Source: Diphasiastrum complanatum
Lineage: Eukaryota; Streptophyta; Lycopodiopsida; Lycopodiales; Lycopodiaceae
Length of the DNA stretch: 56,790 nucleotides
NCBI GenBank assembly: GCA_029204225.1
Contig: MU833409.1
Location: 1-56,790, forward strand
Direction of reading: 5' to 3'
Made by a program: the position numbers and the translations under genes
Shown: positions 1 to 11,640 of the stretch, piece by piece
How positions within the stretch are numbered: position 1 is the first letter of the stretch
How the letters are laid out: each line of letters opens with the position of its first letter
The notes under the pieces: model-generated
The model's database searches: none
What the model was told of the DNA's origin: nothing
The model's input: only the letters and a program-made list of their open reading frames with translations

Positions 1-332
1 AAAGTGTCATGAACACTTCCAAGTGATGCTCTAGATATATTTTCTAGGTGAGATGTCCTTGAGTTATGATGCCTGGACTATGAATCATGAACTTAATGAG
101 ACCCATGGATACTTGACCAAGAGCTAATTTAAGTTTAGTGTGCTTATCCAAATTTGTACGTGGTTCCAAAAATACATAATAGTTTCTTGGAGATTTTTCC
201 CACATAGAGTGACTAGCTTTAAAAAAAAAAAGTTTAATGATTTAGCATAGAAGCTTGTGAAAAACACATCTTGACCCTTACATTTGAGAAAGCTCAATAG
301 TCTCTTTCATAAAGGATTTAGAGACAAGAACT

Positions 333-1290
333 ATTTCAAATGATGTTACATGTATAGATGAATGTGGTTTTGCTTTTAATGTGTGCTAATTGTATCTCTT
401 GGACTTTTATTACTTTGTGAAATAATCCATCACAACCAATGATGCAGCTTTCTTTGGCACCTTGAGTTCCATGTTGAATAGGGCCAACATATTTCAAGTC
501 CCATTTTTTGATCAAATTTGAAAAAAGTCTAATTGTCAAAAACTGTTTGCCAACATCCCATGGTTTGAGCCTAGAATAATGCATATTTTTGTGAAGATGT
601 GTCACCATACTATGGCAGCATGATCTTCTTGTTGAATCCATGTTGAAAAAGCATCCTTCCATCCCTTCATTAGTAATAATATTTATGGTGTAAAACTTGT
701 CACTTAATACACGTACTTGTAAGATATTGTCTATTTTTAGATCACATAGTTGACCAACAATCAAATGTGTTTTCTTGATAATCAATTGTCATTATGTATT
801 ATAGTTAGGATTTCACTAGGCCATTATAACAAAGAAATGATGAACAAAATTTATTATTTGAACCCAATAAACTAATGAATTTACAGTCATTTAATTCAAC
901 AACTAAAAGTATGGCCAAAAAAATTCTCCATTCAAACCAACGGCCAATACATGAACAATTGACTAAAAAAGGCCCTACAATGATTTTTACATAAGAAATG
1001 CTCAATGCTATCCAAATATATGTTCACAATATGATAATTTGCACCAAAGTAACCATTTTGACAATGGGTAGTTTTATAAGCCGATAACATTTCTTTAACG
1101 CCTACCCAATGGACAACTAGAGTCTAAGTTCACATTGTGAGAGTTTATGTTTGTTACTTTGAGCTCCATTTGGAGGATTTCGATTGGTCCATGTGGATGT
1201 ATAAATGGAACACAAATGTATTTTTTTTTTCCTTTCAAAGGCCCATTTTTAGTCCGAAGTTTGATTACAATTGAAATAGTCATTTTTTAA
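333..1290 (-). pseudogene. Decayed Ty3/gypsy RNase H-integrase relic
   Basis: Reading the minus strand from about 1283 down, a stretch with PHG then a TNINSHN-like motif recalls the gypsy RNase H region (where TNN.AEYEAL is usual). At 785-336 an open frame of 149 codons contains WDLKYVGPIQ followed by a CDGLFHKVIKV stretch, which resembles the start of a Ty3/gypsy integrase core (W.LDFVGPI...TDY.TKWVEA). A Cys-Cys-His rich part lies before it, as the integrase zinc finger would. The catalytic Asp is not convincingly kept, no Cys pair is well spaced, and stops separate the pieces. No LTR is visible. I infer a very old gypsy relic. The family likeness rests on spaced motifs only. Confidence 0.45.
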
Positions 1291-1791
1291 GAACCAGAAA
1301 AAGAAGTATAACACACTAGTTTGGAACATGTTGTAAATAGATCTAAGAATGATAGCCAAAATTGATCATTTCAACCTCCTTAATGCATGGCCAAAGTAGG
1401 AATGAGAGAATTTGATAAATGTGTCCTCAATGTTGGATATCAGAAAGGTCATTTCACTCACCATCATTTAATCCATTTATAGTCACGTCATCATCACACT
1501 AATGACTATCTCGCTTTTGATTAACATCTCTCACATAATATTTTCTTTATGCATTACCATCTTCATCATCACAATAATTGCAATCCATTATGATAATTAT
1601 CATATTTTCTTGGAATCCATCAACATCATCAATGATAACTCATCTATCTCATTATATAGAGATAATTTCCAACTTTATACAATCTGACATTCATCAACAT
1701 GATAGAGATAATTACCACCATGATAGAGATAATTGCCAACATTATACAATCTGACATTCATCAACATCTTTCCTTGCTTCATGATTATGAA

Positions 1792-1793
<2 letters not shown>

Positions 1794-1869
<76 letters not shown>
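1794..1869. repeat. (TA)n(GA)n compound microsatellite
   Basis: About 14 TA units pass directly into about 22 GA units. The preceding 1500-1790 is AT-rich with short imperfect repeats of a motif like 'catgatagagataattnccaac' and 'catcatca', and holds no gene. Confidence 0.95.
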
Positions 1870-1870
<1 letters not shown>

Positions 1871-2154
1871 CTGCTCCTTTCTCTCTAATTTGCCCATTTT
1901 TTCTTTCTCTAAAAATCTCATCTTCTCTTACAAAGTAGGGTGCCCAATTGCCAACAATTAGAGAAGCTCCTATTCTAGCAAATCATGGAGATTATTAAGT
2001 AGTACATAAGAGAATTATACCTATTTTCACCCAAACTAGTTTGATATTGTCTCAAAAGTTTCTCAAGTGAGTTAATGTTTGAGACAAATGTTCTCGTGCC
2101 ATAGGTGTTAATGTTCACCCACTTGACATGTGGGACACCCCACCGGAAAATGTA

Positions 2155-2195
<41 letters not shown>

Positions 2196-2294
2196 ACACA
2201 TATCATAGGTGCACAGGGCGTTCCAAAACACGTTCAAAAATGCATTTCGGATTTTTGGCTTGGAGCGGATTTTTTTTTTTTTTTTTTTTTTTTT
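2155..2294. repeat. (CA)n microsatellite and poly-T tract
   Basis: A CA run of about 19 units occupies 2155-2193, and a 25-base poly-T run occupies 2270-2294. The DNA between them codes for nothing that can be supported. Confidence 0.9.
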
Positions 2295-3570
2295 GCAATA
2301 TGGTATTCGAATTGCAACAAAATTGATGAGGGATTTGATGGTAGTTTCTTGGCAGATAATATTAACTATATCAATCCAATTTCTGCTGAATATTGTGCAC
2401 ACTGTACAATTGGCAGTGAGACAGTTGGAAAGTCAGTGAAATTATCGGAGTTCAGGAGAGCCAATTTGGGTATCAATAGAAAGGTTTACAATGCCAATAA
2501 GGGTATCAATTGAAAGGTTTTTCAAAAGCAATTAATTTTTTGTCTATCGATATTGCTCAAAGTTAATAGGAGACATCTAGCTTTGCTTGTTCTTCCTCCT
2601 CTACCAACGCTGCTTCTCCCAAAAACTCCATGAAGCTTGAAACTATTCATGCCCTCATGGTTGAGGTTGACTTGCTTGAAGGCAGGTACGGTGCACAGAG
2701 CGATGCCATACATTGGAGGTGCCGCTATTGTGGAGTCAAGAGGGCGAGCACTCTTATGAAGGTGAAAATGCAGATCAGATGATCCACAACTTGCAAGATT
2801 CAAATTTCATGTTTTATCAGACCTTCAACGCTAAGTTCAAAGATGAGAGTCAGGCCAATGCATTAGATTATGATCCAAAAACACAATTCAATGAGACATG
2901 CATTTGTGTGGGGTCATTGTGGAAGAGGAGAATGTGGAGCATTGCGTCCAAAGTGCATGGGGTGATAAATGGAAATCAAGTAAGAAGAATGAAATATCAA
3001 GTAGAATTGTAGACAATGCACATTCCTACCTCAATAGAAGTTTGACAAACTTTTTGAACTCAAGAAGGATTTCTATGTTGAACATCCACATGTCACTACA
3101 ATGAAAGATGATGAGGTAATTGCATATTGCAAGTAGCGATAAATGAAATGCAGAAAAGCATTATGCCAAAACCTAGCAACTAACCTCATCCATCGTGTTT
3201 TCGCTCACTTTAATGACTTTTCTTCTAGAATATATTCTTGATGAAATTTCCAAGGCCGAGTTCAAAGAACCCATTGCAATACAAGCACATGGATGACCCA
3301 TGGCATTGAAGGAAAACATTAAGGTTGTTTTTTTTTTTATAAAGTAAACACATTCCGGAACATCGTTATGGGGTCCAAAATGTTGACTCCTAGAATGCGT
3401 TCCAAATGCATGTGTGTGTGTGTGTGTGTGCTTTTGAACCTAACAAGTCTAAACAAAACTGCACATTATCACCACAATACCAAACATATGAATATTAAAG
3501 TAAATCAAATTCGTATAGAGAGTCATCACAGTCAAACATATTATATTGACCAAACCTAACAACCGGCAAA
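2295..3570. other. Intergenic stretch without a supportable gene
   Basis: Short open frames exist but none carries a domain. On the plus strand near 2700-2760 the pattern W-R-C-R-Y-C-G-V resembles the start of a BED-type zinc finger of hAT transposases. No downstream transposase motif follows, so I do not call it. A (TG) run lies at 3413-3430. Confidence 0.5.
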
Positions 3571-3940
3571 AGCTCCGAGTTGAGGAGAATATGCTCACCT
3601 GCATCCATCCACAACAACAACCATGTTAGAACAGGGACATTATTGTGGGAACTACAGGTGTATACACATACTCTCAGTTGTTGTCCATGTCGCAAGAAGT
3701 AGTCATTGCCAAATTAGGCGACTCTAATTTTGTCCATATCATGAGTAAAAAGCTGTCCGAGTTGAGGAGAATATGCTCACCTGCATCCATCCACAACAAC
3801 AACCATGTTAGAACAGGGACATTATTGTGGGAACTACAGGTGTATACACATACTCTCAGTTGCTGTCCATGTCGCAAGAAGTAGTCATTGCCAAATTAGG
3901 CGACTCTAATTTTGTCCATATCATGAGTAAAAAGTTGGAC
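3571..3940. repeat. 182-bp tandem duplication, two copies
   Basis: The segment beginning GAGTTGAGGAGAATATGCTC at 3577 recurs at 3759, and CATGAGTAAAAAG at 3740 recurs at 3922, so the period is exactly 182 bp. The copies are nearly identical (a few substitutions), so the duplication is recent. No coding role is apparent. Confidence 0.9.
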
Positions 3941-5092
3941 ATTGTTTCAGCTTTACTCAAAGTTACAAAATTATAAGGTTAATAGTGTATAATCAATGCT
4001 TGAAAGTCAACAATTACAAAAGTACGACTAAAGTAGACAATTGCATCCAGACTCGGTTTATAGTAGAGTTCAAAACTATCTGCCATTACCCTTTTCAAAA
4101 TGCTTATCAGAACACCATCCCTTTTTCTAAGTAACAACTTAGAAAATTGTTTACTACACTGTCAATTTCAAATTGTCAGGGCATTACCGTCCACAAATAA
4201 ATATATATAGACTTTAACAGACATGTCTAATCCAAGTCATATAACTAAACCCATCATACCATTTATATCAGAAATAAAGGTTTAAAAAAAGCAGTACACT
4301 TCAAAGGAAACCTCGTTAATGAAAGTTAAGCATCAACGAGTAGTAAATTCATGATCATTTCATGGCACTTCAACTCTTCATACCCGTTAGTAGCAACAAC
4401 CATATTTAGGAGATTAGAAGACTGTTCACACGAATTTTTTCATTGTTAACATTCAAAGTGTTGTACAAAGTCTGATCAACAGAACTCAAGACAATTCGTT
4501 CATTGTGATCATAGTGACCGAAACAAGCAAGTAAATCATAAGAGCATTTCTTAATTAGATGTGTGTGTGTGTGTGTCTACTAGTAAAGAGTGCTCGTCGT
4601 TGACGGCAACCAATGGACGGTCGACAGTCTAGGCCGACGATCTAGTGGGTATGCCCGTTGTTGACGGGCGGCTGACAATCTGGGTCATGGGCCGCAAAGT
4701 CCTCCATATGGTTTCAACGAAGGTAGAAATCACAAACAACGGCAATGTCAAAGATTGCGGTTCCAACGAAGACCAAAGGAACCAAACTGCACTACACCGC
4801 AATGCACCAGCATATGGTTCCAACGAAGACCGAAGGTCAACCTTGTGAAGACCAAAACTGCAATATGCAAACAGCAATGCACCGCAAGGACTCACATACG
4901 AAGGCAATGTAAACCAAGGCAAACTGCACCGCACCAAACCGCATGGTCAAGCTTACGGTTGCATATGAAGACTCGTCAGATGTCAGATGCAACTCATTGG
5001 ATGCAACTCGTCGGATGCAACTTCAGACGGTTCTAATGTGGTCCATTGCGGTCCTAAACGATTAAAAAGGACTGTAGACAACCACAAAGGTA
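3941..5092. other. AT-rich intergenic DNA, no gene seen
   Basis: No long open frame with recognisable content is present. A short (TG) run lies at 4560-4576. From about 4590 composition shifts to GC-richer sequence with short recurrences of 'ggttccaacgaag' and 'accgca', which leads into the degenerate repeat that follows. Confidence 0.5.
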
Positions 5093-5300
5093 ATAAATGT
5101 GGTCTTATTCGGTCTATTACGACCATATTGCAGTCTTATGTGGCTTTATGTGGTCTTATGCGACTTTATGTGGTCTTCTACGGCCATATTGCGGTCTTAC
5201 GTGGCCATATTACGGTCCTTGCGGTGAAATGGACCGCAACTACTTCCTATGCCGTGAAATGCGGTCCTTGGCGGCCAAAATGCGGTGAAATGTGATCCTT
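5093..5300. repeat. Degenerate short-period tandem repeat (TGTGGTCTTA-like)
   Basis: Units of roughly 15-20 bp built on TGTGGTCTTATG / TGCGGTCCTTG / ACGGCCATATT recur with drift through this stretch. It is a low-complexity minisatellite-like block. Open frames through it are repeat artefacts. Confidence 0.7.
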
Positions 5301-5352
5301 GGCGATGAAATGTATATTAATTTAAGAGATGTATCAAAAAAAACATTACGTA

Positions 5353-5460
5353 TTCCGCCACATATGGCTGGGTATATTTTAAAACTATTGTCCAACTATA
5401 TGCCGCCGCCACATATGCCTGGTATATTTTAAAACTATTGTCCAACTATATGCCGCCGAT
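5353..5460. repeat. About 50-bp tandem duplication
   Basis: Two adjacent copies of a unit carrying CCGCCACATATG and TATATTTTAAAACTATTGTC. The motif CCGCCACATACG then recurs singly near 5500 and 5550, which suggests a decayed larger array. Confidence 0.8.
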
Positions 5461-5776
5461 ACTATGTACAAATTGGTTCATACATAGACAGATCAAAGTC
5501 CGCCACATACGGTTGGGCCTCATTTAGTGTGGATAATTACATAGAAGTGGCCGCCACATACGACTAGAACTCATTTAGTCTTACCATGCCTATGAGGAAC
5601 CGAGACGTCTTGCCCCATCATTAGGAGGCACTACGTCAGAAGATGCGCGGGCATGGACAGTAGGAGGAGCCGGATACTCAGTTTTTGAAGTATTCGCATC
5701 GCCAAGTTGTATTATCTCATCCACCCACTCTTTCAATCGGCGAGAATAATCTGCCATCTTTTGGAGTTTAATCTTA

Positions 5777-5900
5777 CTCCTACTCTTCCTAACTGCCCTC
5801 CTTCCTTCTCTCAATTTTACTCTCTCAAATGAGTAAAACCTCACTCCTACTTCTTCCTAACTGCCCTCCTTCCTTCTCTCAATTTTAGTCTCTCAAATGA
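5777..5900. repeat. About 70-bp tandem duplication
   Basis: The sequence AACTGCCCTCCTTCCTTCTC with its following CAATTTTA(C/G)TCTCTCAAATGA appears twice about 70 bp apart. No gene is associated with it. Confidence 0.8.
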
Positions 5901-5974
5901 AACCTGCAAAAAATGAACTGTTTTTCAACAGTCTGCATATTTGAACTGATTGTTGCTACAGTTTGCATTTGTGC

Positions 5975-6470
5975 TCAGGTTTTTCCATAGGCGAAAAACC
6001 CGACACCCGACACTGTCGCCATTTTACCTTCAGGCCATCCTGAGAAACTAAGTGTTTTGTGACACTGATCCTAAATTGGTTTTTAGGCCATTTAGGCACT
6101 TTTAGAAATGCGACACTATTTTGCAAAAAATGCAACACTGCAATTTTCCTCACATTTTTTGATAGGCGACAATTTGCAAAAAAGCGACATTGCATTTTTA
6201 CATGCAGTTTATGATAGGCGACAATTTGCAAAAAAGCGACACTGCGTTTTTGCATGCAGTTTATGACAGGCGACACTTTGCAAAAAAGACGACACTACAG
6301 TTTTACACGGGTTTCTACACAGGCGAAAAACCCGACATTGCAGTTTTACATGGGATTCTACATAGGCGAAAAGCTCGACACTGCAGTTTTACACGAGATT
6401 CTACACAGACGAAAAACCCGACACTCTGTAGAAATACACAGGATTTCTCACAGGCTGTCTACGTCTTCAT
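5975..6470. repeat. Variant minisatellite array (GGCGAMAAnCCCGACACT family)
   Basis: Roughly 45-60 bp units share GGCGA, then AAAAnCGACA(C/T)TGCAGTTT and a TACA(C/T)GnGATTCTACA tail. They appear first as a 'gataggcgacaatttgcaaaaaagcgac' subtype (6160-6290) and then as an 'aggcgaaaaacccgaca' subtype (6300-6440). The two subtypes are related but distinct. Confidence 0.8.
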
Positions 6471-6681
6471 GCTCCAATAACAACTATTCTAATTAGTCAG
6501 TTAATTAGTTGTTAAGCAATCTTGTAAATGTAAAGCTAGAATAATACAAGATCTTTCAGTTGCTATAAATGTAAATGAGGGACTGAAGATATGATAAGTC
6601 ATCATATATCAGAGGATGATCTGACAGAGATGAAATGACCAGAACGGGTCTTTCAATAGCTGACTCCTCAAAGTTAGTGAT

Positions 6682-6925
<244 letters not shown>

Positions 6926-7398
6926 CAGAACTGTAGAAATTGTTTTGAATTTGTAAGTAGGATCACGCACTTATCCAACGCAACTGTATTGTGGTCTGAT
7001 TGTTGTTATTACAACTTTATTATACAGATTCGCTACTGTTCTACATCTTTTTGCATTCTTATTGAATGAAATTAACTCTCACTCCTCTTACACAAACATC
7101 ACATAAAGAGAAATGTATGGTTGTCTCTGATGCCTGAGTTATTTCCACATTCTCTTCATTTGCATCTTTGTGGGATATGGTGAGAATAGCAAAGGATATA
7201 GAGTCTTCAATCCCATCACTAGCAAGAGTGAGTAGGATGTTATTTTTTATGAAGGACATGCTTGTGATCTGAATGATAAGCTACTAATCATCTTGATGCC
7301 AAGGATCATGCTAGGATGGAGGAGGAGTTTCCAAGTGAAGAAGAACTTGAGGATCCGCCTCAAGATGCAAGAACTCCAAGAACTCCAATAGATCTACA

Positions 7399-7740
7399 AG
7401 GGCAAGGACCGAGCCATTGAGGCTCACCTATGATGGTCAAGGTGATCAAAGGAAAGGCTCATCATCTTTCACATCTTACACCTTTCTTACTTCAATGTCA
7501 GATGAGCCAACATGCTATGAAGATGCTTGTAAATCTAAAAATTGGACGGATGCTATGCAAGTAGAGTATGATGCTCTCAGTTGTGGATCTTCCTCAAGGG
7601 AAGAAACCTCTCGATTGCAAGTGGGTATTTAGATTGAAGTATAATCAAGATGGATCAATAAGTAAGTATAAAGCTAGGCTTGTAGCCAAAGGTTTTTTAC
7701 AAACCAAAGGCATTGATTATGATGAGACTTTTGCTCGTAA
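7399..7740 (+). pseudogene. Ty1/copia reverse transcriptase N-terminal fragment
   Basis: The first frame (from 7417) ends in a region like the copia connection W.DAM..EY.AL. After a frameshift near 7570 a second frame gives [20 protein letters not shown] followed by RLVAKGF.Q..GIDY.ETFA, the hallmark start of copia RT. Homology stops at about 7735, before the catalytic YVDD. No LTRs or other domains flank it. It is a fragment of a copia lineage different from the two larger copia elements here. Confidence 0.85.
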
Positions 7741-8073
7741 AGAAACGAAATGTTTCTAACTACAAAGCCTTGCTAGCTTTCAACCCTCAGCCTGACGAAG
7801 ATGTTTGCGAACACGAAAGTTAGGAGACACGAAGCACAAAAGTCAAAGGAAACGAAGAGGAACGGTTCACGAACACGAAAGTCAAAGCAGACGAAGACGA
7901 ACAGTTCGCAAACACGAAAGATTCACAAACGAGAATCTTTTGCGGTCCAATACGAGAGAAGGCAAACGACAAAAATGAAACCAACGATGGAAAAGAAACC
8001 TTCTCTTGCCCTCCACGCTCCAAAGAGTACCAGCGAGATCATGCAAGTACCCAGAAGTACAAATATCTGATCT
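7741..8073. repeat. Imperfect repeat stretch rich in CACGAAAG
   Basis: GAACACGAAAGT, GACGAAGAGGAACGGTTC and similar motifs recur with a spacing of roughly 50-60 bp. It lies between the copia RT fragment and the putative 5' LTR of copia-2. It could be part of either, or of neither. Confidence 0.45.
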
Positions 8074-8745
8074 GATGGTATGACGTCAGCAGATACATTT
8101 TAGGTCGTGGCTAATCTGCCACTCTTGTAATTCCCTGATTAGTTGTAGATGCTTAATCACCCTAATCTCAGATTTACATAGGGCGACCATACTTACTGGA
8201 TGATACTTGACATATAGATCAACAAAATACACATACAGTGTAATGAAGTAGTCTGATGCTAGTAAGCAACCAAGACAAAAATACAGACAACAAGTCCGCC
8301 TGTGTGCGAGACGAGCTCTGTGATCAGGATCCATAGAGGTCCAACTGTCCGCTAGTAAAGCGAGACGATTACTCATGAGAGAACCGTGTTTCTCCCACGC
8401 CAATGCACTACATGGATTTGCATGCAGTGCTTGAAGAAATCAGAGGACAATCAATATAGCTAATTTCTCTTGTTGTGTCTGATCTCGAATGCAAATGCGT
8501 CTGCTGTTATTCGTATGTCTGAGTTTTCTTGTTCATTTTTATTCCACACCTTGGTTGAAACTATGTCGAATGCTGCATTAATTTTATAAACGTAGATCCG
8601 TAGTGTCTGACTACATTCTGGAGGATTGTAGGAGTGATTCAGCTGGCAGTGTCCACAGCAATCGCATCTGAACTCCATCTGAGTCGCAAGAGGATCGTGG
8701 TTCCTTCGCAAAAGCTTCGTGACTGCGAAATACCATCCTTCATCA
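8074..8745 (+). repeat. Putative 5' LTR of copia-2
   Basis: The PBS starts at 8747, one base after CA at 8744-8745, which fits a right LTR end. The left edge is placed provisionally near TGATGGTATGACGTCAGC (about 8074), because TG starts and the composition changes there. It contains the palindrome TGACGTCA near 8080, a typical bZIP-binding core. No second copy exists in the window to fix the boundaries. Confidence 0.45.
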
Positions 8746-8746
8746 G

Positions 8747-8758
8747 TGGTATCAGAGC
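8747..8758 (+). other. Primer-binding site of copia-2 (initiator tRNA-Met)
   Basis: TGGTATCAGAGC matches the usual complement of the 3' end of plant initiator tRNA-Met and lies directly 3' of the putative LTR and about 230 bp before gag. Confidence 0.85.
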
Positions 8759-8984
8759 AGGTTATCCTGTCATATTCTAACATAGCCAAGAAGCTAGCAG
8801 ATCTAGGAGGCCAAACATTCAACAAACAACCATTAACAAGACAACAGACTTCAAGAAGCAATGGCTTCAATCATCAGCATGTAGAGCAAGATCTGCACAA
8901 TACTTGATTCTTTAGGATCTAACTTTCTAGCCTAGAAAGTTAAGACATCACTGATACTCAAGGGCGAAGGACTCTTTCCCTTAG

Positions 8985-9763
8985 GTGGATGGCACAGAAG
9001 AAATGCCTATGACAACAGGCAAGGAGCTACGCGAATGGAGGGAGAAAAATGACAAGGCAGTAGCCTTGCTTTCATCTTCCATCGAAGATAGTCTCACACT
9101 TGACCTGGCTACACTCTCCAAAGCCAGTGGGATGTGGGATGCATTGCTCACCAGATTTCAGACAAAATCAGGAAGTCAAATCATGATGCTGGAAGATCAG
9201 CTGACGAATTTGCAGTGAGATGGAAAAGACCTCACCTCTTTTGTAAGAAAGATGAAGAATTTGTTTCTATCACTACATAACTCTGGAGTAAAGAATGATG
9301 TGTCAGCTAAGAAGCAGCTCACGTACCTATTGAGAGCCTTACCCAAATCATTCCAGACAACGAGGACCCTGCTCGCGAAAGATCCTACCATGAACCTTGA
9401 AAAGACAATTGTTGAGATTCGAGAGGAAGTCGAGGCTAGAGAACATCTTGATCACAAAGATGGTTCTGACCAGGCCCTCTATGGCAACAAAGAAAAATCC
9501 AAAAAAACAATTTAAGCCTAAGAAGGAGTCCAATCAGAGGCAGGATTGTGACCAGCAAGCAGAGGGGACCAGCAAAGGCAACTGGAAGACCAAAGGGAGG
9601 TCAAAACAACAAGGTGCAGACAAGAAGACTTGCATGAGATGCAGAAGAGATGGGCATACAGTAGATACATGCTGGCTCAATTACAAGATTGAGTGTATCC
9701 ATTGCCATAAGAAGGGTCATGCAGCCATGGATTGCCGCCATAACCCAAGAAACAAATCAGCAT
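8985..9763 (+). pseudogene. copia-2 gag (UBN2-like, two CCHC knuckles)
   Basis: Gag forms the nucleocapsid-like particle of the element. The first frame carries a SIEDSLTLDL...MWDALLTRFQ stretch typical of copia gag (UBN2 family). It is cut by a TGA at 9217 and continues in another frame, then shifts again near 9400. The end encodes two perfect CX2CX4HX4C zinc knuckles, CMRCRRDGHTVDTC and CIHCHKKGHAAMDC, at about 9632-9733, followed by a stop at 9763. Two knuckles in tandem are less usual than one for copia gag. At least two breaks prevent translation as one protein. Confidence 0.85.
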
Positions 9764-10993
9764 AGAACAGACAGGAGAACAGCAATAGTTCATCCTATGT
9801 CGAGGAGCCCGAGAGCTCGAAAATGGGCAAAGAAAAAACGAACAGAGATTGTTTGATGGCCTATATCTGTGAAGATGTGTGTGCAACATCAACATCTGAC
9901 ACACATGAGGTGATTCTAGATTCAGGAGCCACCTCACACTTCGTGACATAAAGACGAATCATGTCTGATTTCAGAAGTGCAGATCCCTCAAGATTCATAG
10001 TTCTTGGAGATGGATCTAGACATCAAGTGAGCAGTATTGGTTCACTATGGCTCAACACAAACGGCAGAGACAGATGACTCAAAGACGTTCTGTTTGTGTC
10101 CACTCTACAACAAGATTTGCTTTCTATAGCAAGAATAGCAGATGCAGGAATGCGTGTAACATTTTTTGATGAAGCATGCAACGTGATTGACGTCAGTACC
10201 AGTACACTGATCTCTCAAGGCAGAAGGAAAGGGAACCTATATCATCTGAAGGTACACCTACCTGCAGATTAGGTGCATCAGACTCATGACGACTCGCCAG
10301 ACACTCTGTGGCACTGAAGACTCTGTCACATGAACTCAATGGCAATTTACCAAGCAAGCCATCATGGAGCAATAACAGGGGTCAGCATCTCGAATGCAAC
10401 CAGTTCGACCACCTATGATGCATGTTTGAAGGGCAAGATGTCACGCACACCATTCGTCAAAGACTCCTACAGAACGACAAAGATTTTGGAGCTAGTGCAC
10501 TCTGACATCTGCGGACCATTCAACGTGATCTCAGTAGGAGGCTCAAAGTATTATACAACATTGATGATTATAGCAAATTTGCTATTTTATTCAGAATAAA
10601 TTTGAAGCACTTGAAAAATTCACAGCATATGTGAATGGGACTGAAAGATGTACAAGCAACAAAGTGAAGCAGATCAGAACAGACCGAGGTGGCGAATATA
10701 TCTCGAATTGCTTCATTGACTTATGCAATGATCGTGGCATCGTTCACAGAAGGACTGCAGCCTACACACCGCAACACAATGGTGTTGCTGAACAATAGAA
10801 CAGAACCCTGATATAAGCAACCAGATGCATGATGGCCTATTTGAAAGCTCCAAGGGCACTGTGGGCTGAAGTAGTAGATACAGCGACATACATCTAGAAC
10901 AGAACAAGCAAGTCTGTTGTTCCACACACGACACCACATGAGCTATGGTGGGGTAGAAAGCCCAACCTGTCTCATGTCAGAATCTTTGGGTGT
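9764..10993 (+). pseudogene. copia-2 protease and integrase N-terminal part
   Basis: The aspartic protease core DSGATSHF lies at about 9918. About 200 codons on, a pre-integrase region leads to the integrase core: SDICGPF near 10500 (first catalytic Asp), TDRGGEY near 10680 (second Asp) and HNGVAEQ.NRT near 10775 (Glu region). Several in-frame stops occur, including one in AEQ-stop-NRT where Gln is expected (a CAG to TAG change). The frame is cut at 10993 in IFGC by the inserted chromovirus and resumes at 17608-17613 with AAYAHIPDKLRKQLD, so the host reading frame joins perfectly across the insertion. Confidence 0.88.
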
Positions 10994-10998
10994 GCAGT

Positions 10999-11625
10999 TG
11001 TCAGACTCCCTCTCTGATTTTCTCTTAAATCCTTGCTAATTTCCTGCACATACCAGCATCAAATTACTTCTAATGCAAGATAGAGCTGGCTAGCTTGTCT
11101 CCTCCCAGCCTTTACTGCATAAATTATGATGAGGAATGTCTCTCTCTAGGCTCACTTATCCAAAATCCTCAAGCACCCTTTAACCCTGACCCTTCCTAAA
11201 TCTCGACACATGGCCAACTCCATGCACTTGCCACTTGGCAATACCCTGACACATAGGCAAGTGAGTAGGTTGACATGTGTCACTCATCCATTGGATGAAA
11301 TGTCCCAGTGGGCATGTGACACGTGTCATGTTTGACCAGTCAACCATGACATGTGTCACTCATTCACTGGACCAAGTGTCCTAGTGAGCATATGACATGT
11401 GTCATGTTGACTAGTCAATTCCTACTTTTCAGGAGGTCAGCCCAGCCACTCCGAATTAATGACCTAGTACCCTATATCCAAGCAACATGCGACTCTCAGG
11501 CTCAGAAACATCATGAACAACTTTATTTACATTTCTGTGACAAAGGAGCATTTCTGTATTTACAAGAAGTACATCTATAAGTAAAAAACAATAAACTACT
11601 GGGACAGGGAGTAAAAGCTCTAACA
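10999..11625 (-). repeat. Chromovirus LTR 1 (3' LTR of partial interior 1)
   Basis: 627 bp, begins TGTCAGACTCCC and ends TAACA on the plus strand (TG...CA). It carries an internal 76-bp tandem duplication (11272 and 11348) built around GACATGTGTCACTCAT, and the perfect palindrome TGACACGTGTCA at 11317-11328, which contains a CACGTG G-box core. Confidence 0.92.
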
Positions 11626-11640
11626 TCCCTTTCCCCCTCA
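11626..11640 (-). other. Polypurine tract of interior 1
   Basis: Minus-strand TGAGGGGGAAAGGGA abuts LTR 1, where the plus-strand DNA primer of the element would form. The same tract abuts LTR 2 at 13813-13827. Confidence 0.88.

Noticed and set aside
2700-3010. Possible BED zinc finger of a hAT transposase
   Set aside because: Only one short WRCRYCG-like motif, with no second Cys/His pair, dimerisation domain or terminal repeats.
8086-8403. Minus-strand frame of 105 codons in the putative copia-2 LTR
   Set aside because: It lies in non-coding LTR sequence and has no homolog pattern.
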